The translations under genes and the position numbers were made by a program. Shown here in pieces: positions 48,615 to 56,154 of a stretch of 64,000 nt of DNA (its first letter is position 1; each line of letters starts with the position of its first letter). Below the pieces are notes generated by a model that saw only the letters and a list, made by a program, of their open reading frames with translations, was not told the DNA's origin and ran no database searches. Source of the DNA: G965267425 sp965267425 (GTDB lineage Bacteria; Bacteroidota; Bacteroidia; Flavobacteriales_E; Vicingaceae). The stretch lies in assembly GCA_965267425.1 (NCBI GenBank), contig OZ253959.1:1116001-1180000 (forward strand), read 5' to 3'.

Positions 48615-50971
48615 GTGATTGAAGGGATTATTGGGAACAATGAAACTTCAATGGCTTGAACAGTCAAATCACCATTTTGAATACTTCCCAGATTATCAAA
48701 ATATATGAAATACGGATTGGCGCGGCTGTATACATTAAATACGGACAATGTCCAGCTGCTTTTTATCTTTCTTTTTTGCGGAACATGGTAGGTCACAGAA
48801 ACATCTAATCTATTGTAGGAACGCATCCGGTAACCGTTACGTTGACCGTAATGATCAACAATTCTTCCTTCAACAATGTATCTTGATTCTGGCAAGGTGA
48901 TTGAATTCCCAGTGGCATAAACAAACGTGCTTCCAAATTCCCATTTCTCATTTAGTGTATACATACCTACTACGGAAAGATCGTGTGTTCTGTCAAATTT
49001 GGCTGGAAATTCATTTCCATCTGATAAATCATCAAATTGACGCATGGTGCGAGACCAGGTATATCCAATCCAACCACTTAAATCGCCGTATCTTTTTTTC
49101 GCAAACAATTCAACTCCATATGAATATCCCGTACCGAATGTGAAATTATTGTCGGGATTGTCAGCCACCGTATTGGCAGGTTGTGTTCCTTCCCTGTATT
49201 CGACCAACCCCGTCATTTCTTTATAGTACAATTCTACGGATGTTTCAAATCGATTGCGATCAAAGTTCTTGAAGTAACCCAATCCATATTGTGTTGCACG
49301 TTGAGGTTCCACCAAATCGGAACTTGCCACCCAAATATCGGTTGGAAGTGATTGTGCTGACAAAGAAGCCAGGTGAATGTATTGGTAATTGAAAGTGTAA
49401 TTGGCCTTGATGGAAGACTGCTCATCAATTGAAAACTTAACGGTTGCTCTTGGTTCAAAACCTGAATAACTAGCTACTTTTTCACCGGTAACATAATTTA
49501 CTGTATCAACAATCACATCCCTATCGTCTTTTTCATATCTACTGAACGGTCCGAGATGTGTGAACTGCGAATAACGGAGTCCAAGGTGCGCACTCCAAAC
49601 CTCATTGAATGTAATTTGATCGCTGATGTAAAAAGCAGATTCAAGTGCGTATTGGTTTACTACCTCTCCCGTGTTCAATGCCTCTCCATCTACAATGGCT
49701 TCAACATTACTTGGGCTGAAAGTATGATAGGTGATAATACCTCCGGTTTTTATTTCATGGTTTGGAAATGCTCTCCAGTACAAATCTGCTTTGGCGTTCC
49801 AATCTCTGATACCAGAGCTTAAACCAAAGCTATAACGCTCCTGAAAAGCCTGAAAATTAAAATGATAATCACTGAATATTGCGGCGGTTTTCAGGTGCAA
49901 CTTATCATTAAACTGATGCTTCCAAACCAATGACGCGGTTGAATTTCCCCATGGTGTTTTCATGGTAACATTATTGTATTCTGTATTTCTCTTATACGTG
50001 AATACATCTCTGCCAAAATAACCGGAAAGCGAAATTTCGTTTTTATCGTCAATGGTATGATGCACTTTTCCATTGAGATCGTAAAAATAGTAGGCCGTGC
50101 CGTCAAAATTTGAACCGTTCAGGAAAGGTCTCATGACCACGTCCACATAAGTTCTTCTGGCAGAAATGGTAAACGAAGTTTTGTCTTTAATGATAGGGCC
50201 TTCCAACGTAAGCCTGGAAGAAATAAGTCCAATTCCACCCTGAACTTTCAAGCTGTCTTTATTTCCTGATTTTGCTGTGACATCCAATACGCTTGAAAGC
50301 CTTCCTCCATATTGGGCAGGCATTCCACCTTTAATTAGTTCAATGTTATCTACAGCGTTGCCATTAAAGATGCTGAAGAATCCAAACAAATGACTGGAAT
50401 TATAGACAGGTGCGTCATCAAATAATACTAAGTTTTGATCCGGGCCGCCACCTCTTACATAGAAACCTGAATTACCATCTCCTGCACTTTGAACACCCGG
50501 TAATAATTGAATTGATTTCAACAAATCAATTTCACCCATAAAAGATGGGATTTTGTTGATTTCTTTCATATCTAATTTTACCACGCCCATGACCGGCTCT
50601 GTTACGTTCTCGTCGCTTCTGTCTCCTTCAATAACGATTTCGCGAAATTTGATAGCCGATGACTTCATGGCAATGTTCATTTTCAAATTTCTATCGATCA
50701 AAACGGGTGTTTCCTTCAGTTCATAACCGAGGTAGGAAACTACTATGGTATACTGGCCTTGTTTGTGCTTTAGTGCATAATTGCCTTTGTCATCTGAAGT
50801 TGTGCCAACTAAGGTTTCCTTGATATAAATGGTTGCACCAATCAGTGGCTCATTTGAATTGGCATCTTTCAAATTCCCCTTTACTTCATATTCTTTTTGC
50901 GCCCAGGCCGCATTGCACAGCAAGAAAATCATGCAGGATAAATAGGTTAGGTAGTGGTATTTAGGGCGCAT
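48596..50971 (-). CDS. TonB-dependent outer membrane receptor with N-terminal CarboxypepD_reg domain
   Basis: 791 residues. Signal peptide, then a carboxypeptidase-regulatory-like beta-sandwich (EVKGNLKDANSNEPLIGATI, GNYALKHKQGQYTIVVSYLG), then the plug (QLLPGVQSAGDGNSGFYVRGGG, GGMPAQYGGRLSSVLDV), and a 22-strand-type barrel ending in an aromatic strand (PSITWNFEF). It imports a large or scarce ligand with energy from TonB-ExbBD. The lack of a long SusC-type N-terminal region and the DUF4249 partner point away from a classical SusCD glycan system. Confidence 0.93.
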   Translation of the reverse strand: MRPKYHYLTYLSCMIFLLCNAAWAQKEYEVKGNLKDANSNEPLIGATIYIKETLVGTTSDDKGNYALKHKQGQYTIVVSYLGYELKETPVLIDRNLKMNIAMKSSAIKFREIVIEGDRSDENVTEPVMGVVKLDMKEINKIPSFMGEIDLLKSIQLLPGVQSAGDGNSGFYVRGGGPDQNLVLFDDAPVYNSSHLFGFFSIFNGNAVDNIELIKGGMPAQYGGRLSSVLDVTAKSGNKDSLKVQGGIGLISSRLTLEGPIIKDKTSFTISARRTYVDVVMRPFLNGSNFDGTAYYFYDLNGKVHHTIDDKNEISLSGYFGRDVFTYKRNTEYNNVTMKTPWGNSTASLVWKHQFNDKLHLKTAAIFSDYHFNFQAFQERYSFGLSSGIRDWNAKADLYWRAFPNHEIKTGGIITYHTFSPSNVEAIVDGEALNTGEVVNQYALESAFYISDQITFNEVWSAHLGLRYSQFTHLGPFSRYEKDDRDVIVDTVNYVTGEKVASYSGFEPRATVKFSIDEQSSIKANYTFNYQYIHLASLSAQSLPTDIWVASSDLVEPQRATQYGLGYFKNFDRNRFETSVELYYKEMTGLVEYREGTQPANTVADNPDNNFTFGTGYSYGVELFAKKRYGDLSGWIGYTWSRTMRQFDDLSDGNEFPAKFDRTHDLSVVGMYTLNEKWEFGSTFVYATGNSITLPESRYIVEGRIVDHYGQRNGYRMRSYNRLDVSVTYHVPQKRKIKSSWTLSVFNVYSRANPYFIYFDNLGSIQNGDLTVQAIEVSLFPIIPSITWNFEF

Positions 50972-51057
50972 ACACGATAAAGTTAACCATTAAAACTCGG
51001 TCGAAAATTATTTTAACGTTACGGATATGGATTTCGTGCATATTTCATGAAGAATGA

Positions 51058-51065
51058 TACATTTG
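51058..51065 (+). promoter_or_regulatory. -7 promoter element of tRNA-Pro
   Basis: TACATTTG, 10 bp before the first base of the tRNA, so the primary transcript has only a few extra 5' bases. Confidence 0.55.
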
Positions 51066-51075
51066 CAACTCTATT

Positions 51076-51150
51076 CGGGATGTAGCTTAGTCCGGTTAAA
51101 GCGCACGTCTGGGGGGCGTGAGATCGGAGGTTCAAATCCTCTCATCCCGA
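51076..51150 (+). tRNA. tRNA-Pro (anticodon GGG)
   Basis: 75 nt, CCA not encoded. Acceptor CGGGATG pairs with CATCCCG followed by discriminator A. Anticodon stem CACGT/GCGTG encloses loop CTGGGGG, giving anticodon GGG. The T arm is GGAGG-TTCAAAT-CCTCT. TrmD would methylate G37, present here. Confidence 0.95.
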
Positions 51151-51187
51151 CTTTTCTTTCCTATTCATGAGCCCCTTAGTGATTTAC

Positions 51188-51216
51188 CTAATCAATATTT
51201 GTCGTATATCGATTAG
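51188..51216. promoter_or_regulatory. Inverted repeat upstream of the ART-like gene
   Basis: CTAATCAATAT (51188-51198) and ATATCGATTAG (51206-51216) are inverted copies with one mismatch, 51 bp before the ATG at 51267. Possible operator or weak hairpin; not followed by a T run. Confidence 0.35.
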
Positions 51217-51266
51217 TATACATTAAGAATTGCTTCTCATCTTCACGTTTCATCGTAAATAACAGC

Positions 51267-52172
51267 ATGATTCGAATTTTTCTTGCGGCAAAACTCATGT
51301 TTTCGTTGCTCCAAACAATTAGTTGTGACTTGTATGGAATTCAAGTGAACTCATTTTTGTCCGTTGATGCCAAGCATCAATTCCATACACCATTTGAATT
51401 TGCTCAGAATAATGTACCAAATGTTGTAGATAAGAATGGAAATATTGCCATTCGCATTAATTTCAAAGGACAGGAACGTGAATTTGTTTTGCATCGCGGG
51501 TTAAAATTTGAAGGCATGTCATCAGGTTCAATAATAGATACCTATGGGCGTTTAAAGCATTACATTGAAAAGGAATTAAATAAAGGAGTGAATCCTGAAC
51601 TGATTCAAGCTAGATTGCTTTATGGAGGACATGAAGATATAAATAAGATTTTTGAGCATGGCAGAGCATTATCAAATTTCCATTTTCCATTTGTAAGTGG
51701 GGAAAGTAGAGGTATGGCATTGGGTTTATCCATGATAACCGACAATTCTTCAGATCTTGTACTTGATTTTGCCAAGCGCACCCATACTTCGAGTTTCAGA
51801 ACCTGGGCGGAAGACGGTTATTTACTTGATGAGTCTGAAAGAGAGCTTTCCTTATTAACTCCTGGAAGTAATTTGAGATCTGCATTTCACGTTACGGAAA
51901 GGCTTGATCTTTCTATACATTTTAATTTGGATCACTTTGATTTCGTAGATGCCCACTTTGATATTCAACGCATCAATGAGCACCTGGAAGAACGTCCATC
52001 CAATCTATGGAATGAAGATTTAGCTGGCCGTTATGGATTTACAAATTTCGAAATGCGACAAATATTACATCACCGAAATCTATATGATCGTACTATTTTT
52101 TATCGTGAAGGTGAACCAATTTCCGCAGAAGAAAGGATGACTTCTGTAGATCTCATGTTTTTAGGAAAATAA
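51267..52172 (+). CDS. Unknown secreted/lipoprotein-like protein with possible ADP-ribosyltransferase motifs
   Basis: 301 residues, no family recognised outright. The N-terminus (MIRIFLAAKLMFSLLQTISC) looks like an export signal with a poor lipobox at C20. A pattern like the R-S-E class of ADP-ribosyltransferases is visible: FVLHRG (R77), PFVSGESRGMALGL (S144, resembling the FxSTSxxxxA strand) and ESERELSLLTPGS (189-201, resembling the ExE-x-L-L-x-PGS turn with E191 and E193). The last ~90 residues are a separate helical region. It lies alone after tRNA-Pro, between genes of ordinary type. The function is a hypothesis; that the frame is real is supported by its length and protein-like composition. 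Confidence 0.6.
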   Translation: MIRIFLAAKLMFSLLQTISCDLYGIQVNSFLSVDAKHQFHTPFEFAQNNVPNVVDKNGNIAIRINFKGQEREFVLHRGLKFEGMSSGSIIDTYGRLKHYIEKELNKGVNPELIQARLLYGGHEDINKIFEHGRALSNFHFPFVSGESRGMALGLSMITDNSSDLVLDFAKRTHTSSFRTWAEDGYLLDESERELSLLTPGSNLRSAFHVTERLDLSIHFNLDHFDFVDAHFDIQRINEHLEERPSNLWNEDLAGRYGFTNFEMRQILHHRNLYDRTIFYREGEPISAEERMTSVDLMFLGK

Positions 52173-52255
52173 ATTTTGCCTACCATCCAACGTTTACCCC
52201 ATTTTTTACGTTTATAGTATTAGAGAGAGATAGCTTAGGTTGGTTTGATAACAAA

Positions 52256-52344
52256 GAATCGAGGGTTTCTTATTTTTCTTTCTTCTCATGGTGCTTCCTC
52301 GATTCAGAGCATTCGGATAATTGCTATCCGAATGTTTTCTTTTT
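52256..52344 (+). terminator. Two consecutive hairpins, the second a likely terminator
   Basis: GAATCGAGG (52256-52264) pairs with CCTCGATTC (52297-52305) across a 32-base pyrimidine-rich loop. It is followed at once by CATTCGGATA (52310-52319) pairing with TATCCGAATG (52325-52334) and TTTTCTTTTT. The second has terminator form. The first could be part of a small RNA or of the 3' end of the preceding mRNA. Confidence 0.65.
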
Positions 52345-52355
52345 ACAGGCATTTG

Positions 52356-52363
52356 TACTTTTG
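52356..52363 (+). promoter_or_regulatory. -7 promoter element of the GNAT gene
   Basis: TACTTTTG, 4 bp before the GTG start at 52368 and just after the terminator hairpin. The mRNA would be leaderless or nearly so. Confidence 0.45.
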
Positions 52364-52367
52364 AAAA

Positions 52368-52907
52368 GTGGAAAGACACATTGAAATAGCAGGTGAACAT
52401 ATCACATTGAGAAGTGCCAACCCTGAGCACAAGGCACTGTTGTTCATTTGGTCTACCGAATCAGATGCAACGCCTTTTTGGTACGGTGAATTGTACAATG
52501 AACCCATTCCTACCAGAAAAGGGTTTGATGATGAATTTCCGGATTATTATTTTGATGGAAGTAAGCCATACAAGGGAAGAAGTTTTATCATTTACGATGG
52601 TCTGAATCCAATAGGACAAATTAATTACAATGAAATTGATCAAAAGAATAGGAGTTCTGAGTTTGATATCATTATTGCCAATCATTCCAACCAAAACAAG
52701 GGGGTAGGTACCGAAGCGGTTCGGATTTTTACAGACTGGTTGTTTGCCACCTTTGAATTGGATAAGATGTTTGTTCATGTATTGGAAGCCAATCCCAGGG
52801 CAATTCGGGTGTATGAAAAAGCGGGATATGTGTTCAATAGAAAATATGAAGAAAACGAACGTATCAATCACGAAATGATCAATCTTCGTTCCTCATACAA
52901 ATTTTAA
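52368..52907 (+). CDS. GNAT family N-acetyltransferase
   Basis: 179 residues from GTG 52368; the next in-frame Met is far inside the domain. It starts ERHIEIAGEHITLRSANPEH, typical of the RimJ/L-like group. The acetyl-CoA loop is NHSNQNKGVGTEAVRI, followed by FATFELDKMFVHVLEANPRA and IRVYEKAGYVFN. The substrate is unknown. Its last 29 bases overlap the 3' end of the convergent small lipoprotein gene. Confidence 0.88.
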   Translation: MERHIEIAGEHITLRSANPEHKALLFIWSTESDATPFWYGELYNEPIPTRKGFDDEFPDYYFDGSKPYKGRSFIIYDGLNPIGQINYNEIDQKNRSSEFDIIIANHSNQNKGVGTEAVRIFTDWLFATFELDKMFVHVLEANPRAIRVYEKAGYVFNRKYEENERINHEMINLRSSYKF

Positions 52908-53226
52908 GACCTAGGAATTCAATGGCGCTGGTTTTCATTTTAACTCGGCTACCTGGGTAATTAGGATCATCTTTCAATATATCGTTGATGTCTCCATAAT
53001 TCATGTTTTCCAGTGCTCTTGCAGCGTCATTAATAGGGTAGGTAACGCCTCCAGATTCAAATACAACGGCAAAATCTTCACCTATGCATTGGATGGTTCC
53101 CATTTCAACGGTAAAAGGCCATTCATCCTCCATTTCAGAGGCAGTTACCTCTATTCCATTATCGGAACACGCCATCAATAGTATGGCCATACCTAACAAT
53201 AGGTTGTTCAGATAAGTGTTCTTCAC
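52879..53226 (-). CDS. Small lipoprotein, unknown function
   Basis: 115 residues from GTG 53224-53226. The signal MKNTYLNNLLLGMAILLMAC has a good lipobox (LMAC) and lipidated Cys20. The mature part includes GTIQCIGEDFAVVFESGGV and KMKTSAIEFLGLKICMRNED, with three further cysteines or pairs. I recognise no family. Convergent overlap with the GNAT gene by 29 bases means the two mRNAs are complementary at their ends. Confidence 0.7.
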   Translation of the reverse strand: MKNTYLNNLLLGMAILLMACSDNGIEVTASEMEDEWPFTVEMGTIQCIGEDFAVVFESGGVTYPINDAARALENMNYGDINDILKDDPNYPGSRVKMKTSAIEFLGLKICMRNED

Positions 53227-53353
53227 GTCTCAGGATTTCGTTACGAAATAAATATATGAAAAAAAGTATGTGTTCTGCGTTTCTGATAAAAAAGTTATCT
53301 CTGAACGTTATTTCAGAATGTTGCCAAATTGGGTAAGATTAGAACTTTTTGCC

Positions 53354-53385
53354 TTGAATTCTGTATAGGAAAAATGCTATATTTG
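53354..53385 (+). promoter_or_regulatory. Promoter of tRNA-Met
   Basis: TTG (53354-53356), 21 bp, TATATTTG (53378-53385), 13 bp before the tRNA. One of the best consensus promoters in the window. Confidence 0.7.
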
Positions 53386-53398
53386 CGTCCTCAAAAAT

Positions 53399-53472
53399 GG
53401 CGAGGTAGCTCAGCTGGTTAGAGCGTCGGATTCATAACCCGGAGGTCGGGGGTTCAAGTCCCCCTCTCGCTA
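53399..53472 (+). tRNA. tRNA-Met (anticodon CAT)
   Basis: 74 nt, CCA not encoded. Acceptor GGCGAGG pairs with TCTCGCT (G-T at both ends), discriminator A. The loop TTCATAA gives anticodon CAT. The T arm is GGGGG-TTCAAGT-CCCCC. The paired first base and the absence of the initiator-type anticodon stem indicate elongator Met rather than initiator; a lysidine-type tRNA-Ile cannot be excluded by sequence alone. Confidence 0.92.
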
Positions 53473-53553
53473 CTCCTTTTGAATACTTCAAGTATATTGA
53501 TTCTATAGAATTGTTTTGTGAAAGATGATCCAGACAGAGTGGACGGCCTTCCA

Positions 53554-53979
53554 TTACAATGCACAATTGATCATCCATTGAATGCCAAATTTATCGGCAA
53601 ACATCCCAAAATAAGAACCCCAAAAGGTTTCATTCATGGGCATGAAAACTTGCCCTCCATTGGATAATTCATTAAATAATCGATCAGATTCTTCCTTCGT
53701 ATCTGTATGAATGGAAATGGAAAAATTGTTGCCAAATGTTGTTTTGAATTGACCATTTTCTGCATTATCGCTACCCATTAACATAGTTTCAGCACTGATG
53801 GGAAGGGTTATGTGCATAATTTTATTCTTTTCAGCGTCCGATACCTCGTAATTTTCGTTGGAAGGCATTTCACCAAATCGATTAACGGATTCAAATTCGC
53901 CACCGAAAACAGATTTGTAATGATGAAACGCTTCTTCGCAATTGCCGTCAAAGGTGATGTATACATTTACTTTTGTCAT
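53554..53979 (-). CDS. VOC-family protein (PhnB/YjdN-like)
   Basis: 141 residues starting MTKVNVYITFDGNCEEAFHHY, the usual opening of PhnB-like vicinal-oxygen-chelate proteins, with MLMGSDNAENGQ in the middle and FGIQWMINCAL at the end. Members are small metal-binding dimers, often of unknown substrate. It is the first-listed of four same-strand small genes (to 55417), but being downstream it is the last transcribed of the group. Confidence 0.9.
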   Translation of the reverse strand: MTKVNVYITFDGNCEEAFHHYKSVFGGEFESVNRFGEMPSNENYEVSDAEKNKIMHITLPISAETMLMGSDNAENGQFKTTFGNNFSISIHTDTKEESDRLFNELSNGGQVFMPMNETFWGSYFGMFADKFGIQWMINCAL

Positions 53980-54006
53980 GATGATTACATTTTTCGTTTC
54001 CTTGAT

Positions 54007-54453
54007 TTATTCCACGGGACGGGCGCAATCTCGTCCATATTCGTTTTTTTCTTTTTCCATCCAGGTAATGGCATCTTGAATGAGGTTTTTTAGCTCATCC
54101 CAATTGACATTATCGACTTTTTTCACGCGCAAACAACTTTTACCCATGGACACTTTTCCTAATTTATTCCCATAAACTTTTAGCAATGGGAGATCATTTT
54201 TTTTGCCAGCAACATATAAATTGGTAGTCCCTTTTTGAGGGGCAAGGCATATTAGTGGCCATACACCAGATTTGGATTTGGTTTCCCAATCCATTTCACC
54301 ATATCCAATCATAGTGATACTCGGCCCGGAATATAATTTTCGAATTAAATTCGGAGCAGTCTTTTGCATGAATTCATCAACATAAATCAGCGTGCCTTTT
54401 TGATCACCAGACTTCTCAATTAATTCTTCTATGCTGGAGGCTTCAACTTTCAT
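54007..54453 (-). CDS. DUF1801 (YdhG-like) protein
   Basis: 148 residues from ATG 54451-54453; an upstream in-frame start adds eight residues that overlap the SRPBCC gene. The segment PNLIRKLYSGPSITMIGYGE and the NLYVAGKKNDLPLLK, GKSCLRVKKVDNVNWDEL pattern match the DUF1801/YdhG fold, which is related to frataxin-like shapes. Members of unknown biochemical role often neighbour SRPBCC and VOC genes. It overlaps the start-proximal SRPBCC gene by 11 bases. Confidence 0.8.
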   Translation of the reverse strand: MKVEASSIEELIEKSGDQKGTLIYVDEFMQKTAPNLIRKLYSGPSITMIGYGEMDWETKSKSGVWPLICLAPQKGTTNLYVAGKKNDLPLLKVYGNKLGKVSMGKSCLRVKKVDNVNWDELKNLIQDAITWMEKEKNEYGRDCARPVE

Positions 54454-54895
54454 TGACGTTGATTCCTTTTTCCGCAAAGTCTTTGAAGGCTTTCAAATAC
54501 TTCATGGACTGTTTTTTAAAAGCACCAGGCATTAACCAGGTCATCAATTTCATGAATCCTTTCATTTGAAATTCCTGATCGTTAATGCACTTGGTGACAT
54601 TGTCAGAAACTTTTTCAAAAGAAGTGGTCACAATATTGTGCACCCCTTTGGCATCATATGTCATGGTTATGGCTTCTGGTGGATTACGTTTGATGACGGT
54701 TTCAACCATTTCCATTCGTCTTTTTCCCATTTGAAAGACAATATTGGATTTGGCTCCGGGCTCTCCAGGCGTACCACTGATGGGTTCAATTGCCTGAAGT
54801 CCTTCCATCCACTTATATAGATTTTCTTCATTGTCATATTTAGCTACCACTTCATCTATGGGAAGCTCAATATCAATACTGCATTGGTATTTCAT
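54443..54895 (-). CDS. SRPBCC-family (START/Bet v1-like) protein
   Basis: 150 residues. It begins MKYQCSIDIELPIDEVVAKYDN and continues LYKWMEGLQAIEPISGTPGE, the typical helix-grip start of polyketide cyclase/SRPBCC proteins, and ends with the long C-terminal helix MPGAFKKQSMKYLKAFKDF. Binds a hydrophobic ligand in other families; here unknown. It overlaps the DUF1801 gene by 11 bases, so both are probably translated from one mRNA. Confidence 0.85.
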   Translation of the reverse strand: MKYQCSIDIELPIDEVVAKYDNEENLYKWMEGLQAIEPISGTPGEPGAKSNIVFQMGKRRMEMVETVIKRNPPEAITMTYDAKGVHNIVTTSFEKVSDNVTKCINDQEFQMKGFMKLMTWLMPGAFKKQSMKYLKAFKDFAEKGINVNES

Positions 54896-54976
54896 ATGGT
54901 CTTAATTAAGAACATGAATGTACAAAGAATTTCACCAACTCATTTCTTGATTAAACTTAAATGAAGGTTAATGAGA

Positions 54977-55417
54977 CTATTCATTTATAGCTTCACATCG
55001 CTTTTTTAGCGCCGCGTTCATGGCGTTAAACCCTGCTTTTGTGGGTCCTTCAATTTTATTCCATATCATGGGCACGAGCAGTCCTGTGAATTGCTCATAA
55101 TGTTTGAAACGCACTTTATCCTCTGTCAATTGAACCAATTCGAATATATGTTCTCCGTCAAATATTCCTTTTACCAACAACTTACCTTTCCATGAAAAGT
55201 ACGCTTGATCTTTGGACTGAATACAAATGGGTTTTATTTGCATGGGCTTCATGCCTTCTCCCTGAAGGGTTACTTGTAATGAACCACCTGGAGTGGGATT
55301 TCCGGTAATGGAAACGATAAAAGGGTTCCATTCAGGATAAGAAGAAAAATCCATGAGGACTTGCCAGATGGTATTTCTTGAAGCGTTGATTTCGATTTCC
55401 GTAGTAAGATGTTTCAT
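54977..55417 (-). CDS. SRPBCC-family protein (polyketide cyclase-like)
   Basis: 146 residues beginning MKHLTTEIEINASRNTIWQV and LMDFSSYPEWNPFIVSITG, a classic SRPBCC start, with GTPTPGGSLQVTL-like strand and a C-terminal helix (AGFNAMNAALKKRCEA). A second copy of the same fold as the gene just downstream; the two share only limited sequence, so they are not a recent duplicate. Ligand unknown. Confidence 0.87.
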   Translation of the reverse strand: MKHLTTEIEINASRNTIWQVLMDFSSYPEWNPFIVSITGNPTPGGSLQVTLQGEGMKPMQIKPICIQSKDQAYFSWKGKLLVKGIFDGEHIFELVQLTEDKVRFKHYEQFTGLLVPMIWNKIEGPTKAGFNAMNAALKKRCEAINE

Positions 55418-55471
55418 TTTTCCCTAACGTGAATTGCACAATAAAAATAGGGGAAAAGAAAAGATAGGAGC

Positions 55472-55497
55472 AAAAAAAAGGGAGCCAATTGGCTCCC
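55472..55497 (-). terminator. Terminator of the thrS-infC-rpmI-rplT operon
   Basis: Minus strand: perfect palindrome GGGAGCCAATTGGCTCCC (55480-55497) followed by eight T, 20 bp after the rplT stop. Confidence 0.9.
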
Positions 55498-55516
55498 TCA
55501 TCATAACGATTGTAAT

Positions 55517-55861
55517 TTATTTCACTGCGTCAACCACCGCTTTGAATGCTTCAGGATGGTTAAGTGCTAAATCAGCTAATACTTTACGGTTTAACTGAAT
55601 ATCTTTCTTTTGAAGTTTACCCATGAACTCTGAGTAAGACATTCCGTGTTCACGAACTCCCGCATTGATACGCTGAATCCACAGTGCGCGGAAATTTCTT
55701 TTCTTTTGTCTACGATCTCTGTACGCATATACCAATGCTTTTTCAACAGCATTTTTTGCTACAGTGTGAACGTTTTTTCTTCTTCCGAAATAGCCTTTGG
55801 CTTGTTTCAGAACCTTTTTTCTTCTGGCCTTTGCGGCAACTGAATTTACTGATCTTGGCAT
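55517..55861 (-). CDS. rplT: 50S ribosomal protein L20
   Basis: 114 residues, full length. [20 protein letters not shown] and [19 protein letters not shown] are the long basic N-terminal helix that threads into 23S rRNA; the globular end carries [20 protein letters not shown]20 is required for early 50S assembly and, in some bacteria, represses its own operon. Last gene of thrS-infC-rpmI-rplT, followed by a strong terminator. Confidence 0.98.
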   Translation of the reverse strand: MPRSVNSVAAKARRKKVLKQAKGYFGRRKNVHTVAKNAVEKALVYAYRDRRQKKRNFRALWIQRINAGVREHGMSYSEFMGKLQKKDIQLNRKVLADLALNHPEAFKAVVDAVK

Positions 55862-55940
55862 TTTATTTGTGTTTTTTGAAGATGCGCGTTCCGAAGAATC
55901 TTAAAGCAGCATTTTCTGGTTAAATACGAACCTCTAGGGA

Positions 55941-56135
55941 TTATTTACAAAGTTGCAATTTGATGTTTGCTTCATCTGCAGGATGTACAGTTGTAGCATG
56001 CGTCAAATTACGCTTTTGTTTAGTTCCCTTTTTAGTCAAAATATGACTTTTAAAGGCATGTTTTCTTTTAATTTTTCCAGAGCCGGTAAATTTAAACCGC
56101 TTTTTTGCTCCGGATACTGTTTTCATTTTAGGCAT
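55941..56135 (-). CDS. rpmI: 50S ribosomal protein L35
   Basis: 64 residues, [20 protein letters not shown] followed by [13 protein letters not shown], unmistakable L35. Basic protein of the large subunit. It lies 19 bp after infC and 79 bp before rplT; the second gap could hold a regulatory structure but no obvious hairpin was seen. Confidence 0.98.
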   Translation of the reverse strand: MPKMKTVSGAKKRFKFTGSGKIKRKHAFKSHILTKKGTKQKRNLTHATTVHPADEANIKLQLCK

Positions 56136-56154
56136 TTGTCTAAAAATTAAAAGT

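Noticed and set aside
51500..51900. Frameshifted or broken copy of a known toxin gene
   Set aside because: The frame is open throughout with ordinary codon usage, so no sign of decay was found.
52212..52430. 72-codon minus-strand frame between the ART-like and GNAT genes
   Set aside because: It runs through both hairpins and into the GNAT gene, and the product has no recognisable features.
51076..53472. Genomic island integrated at tRNA-Pro or tRNA-Met
   Set aside because: No integrase gene and no duplicated tRNA 3' end were seen; only three small genes lie between the tRNAs.
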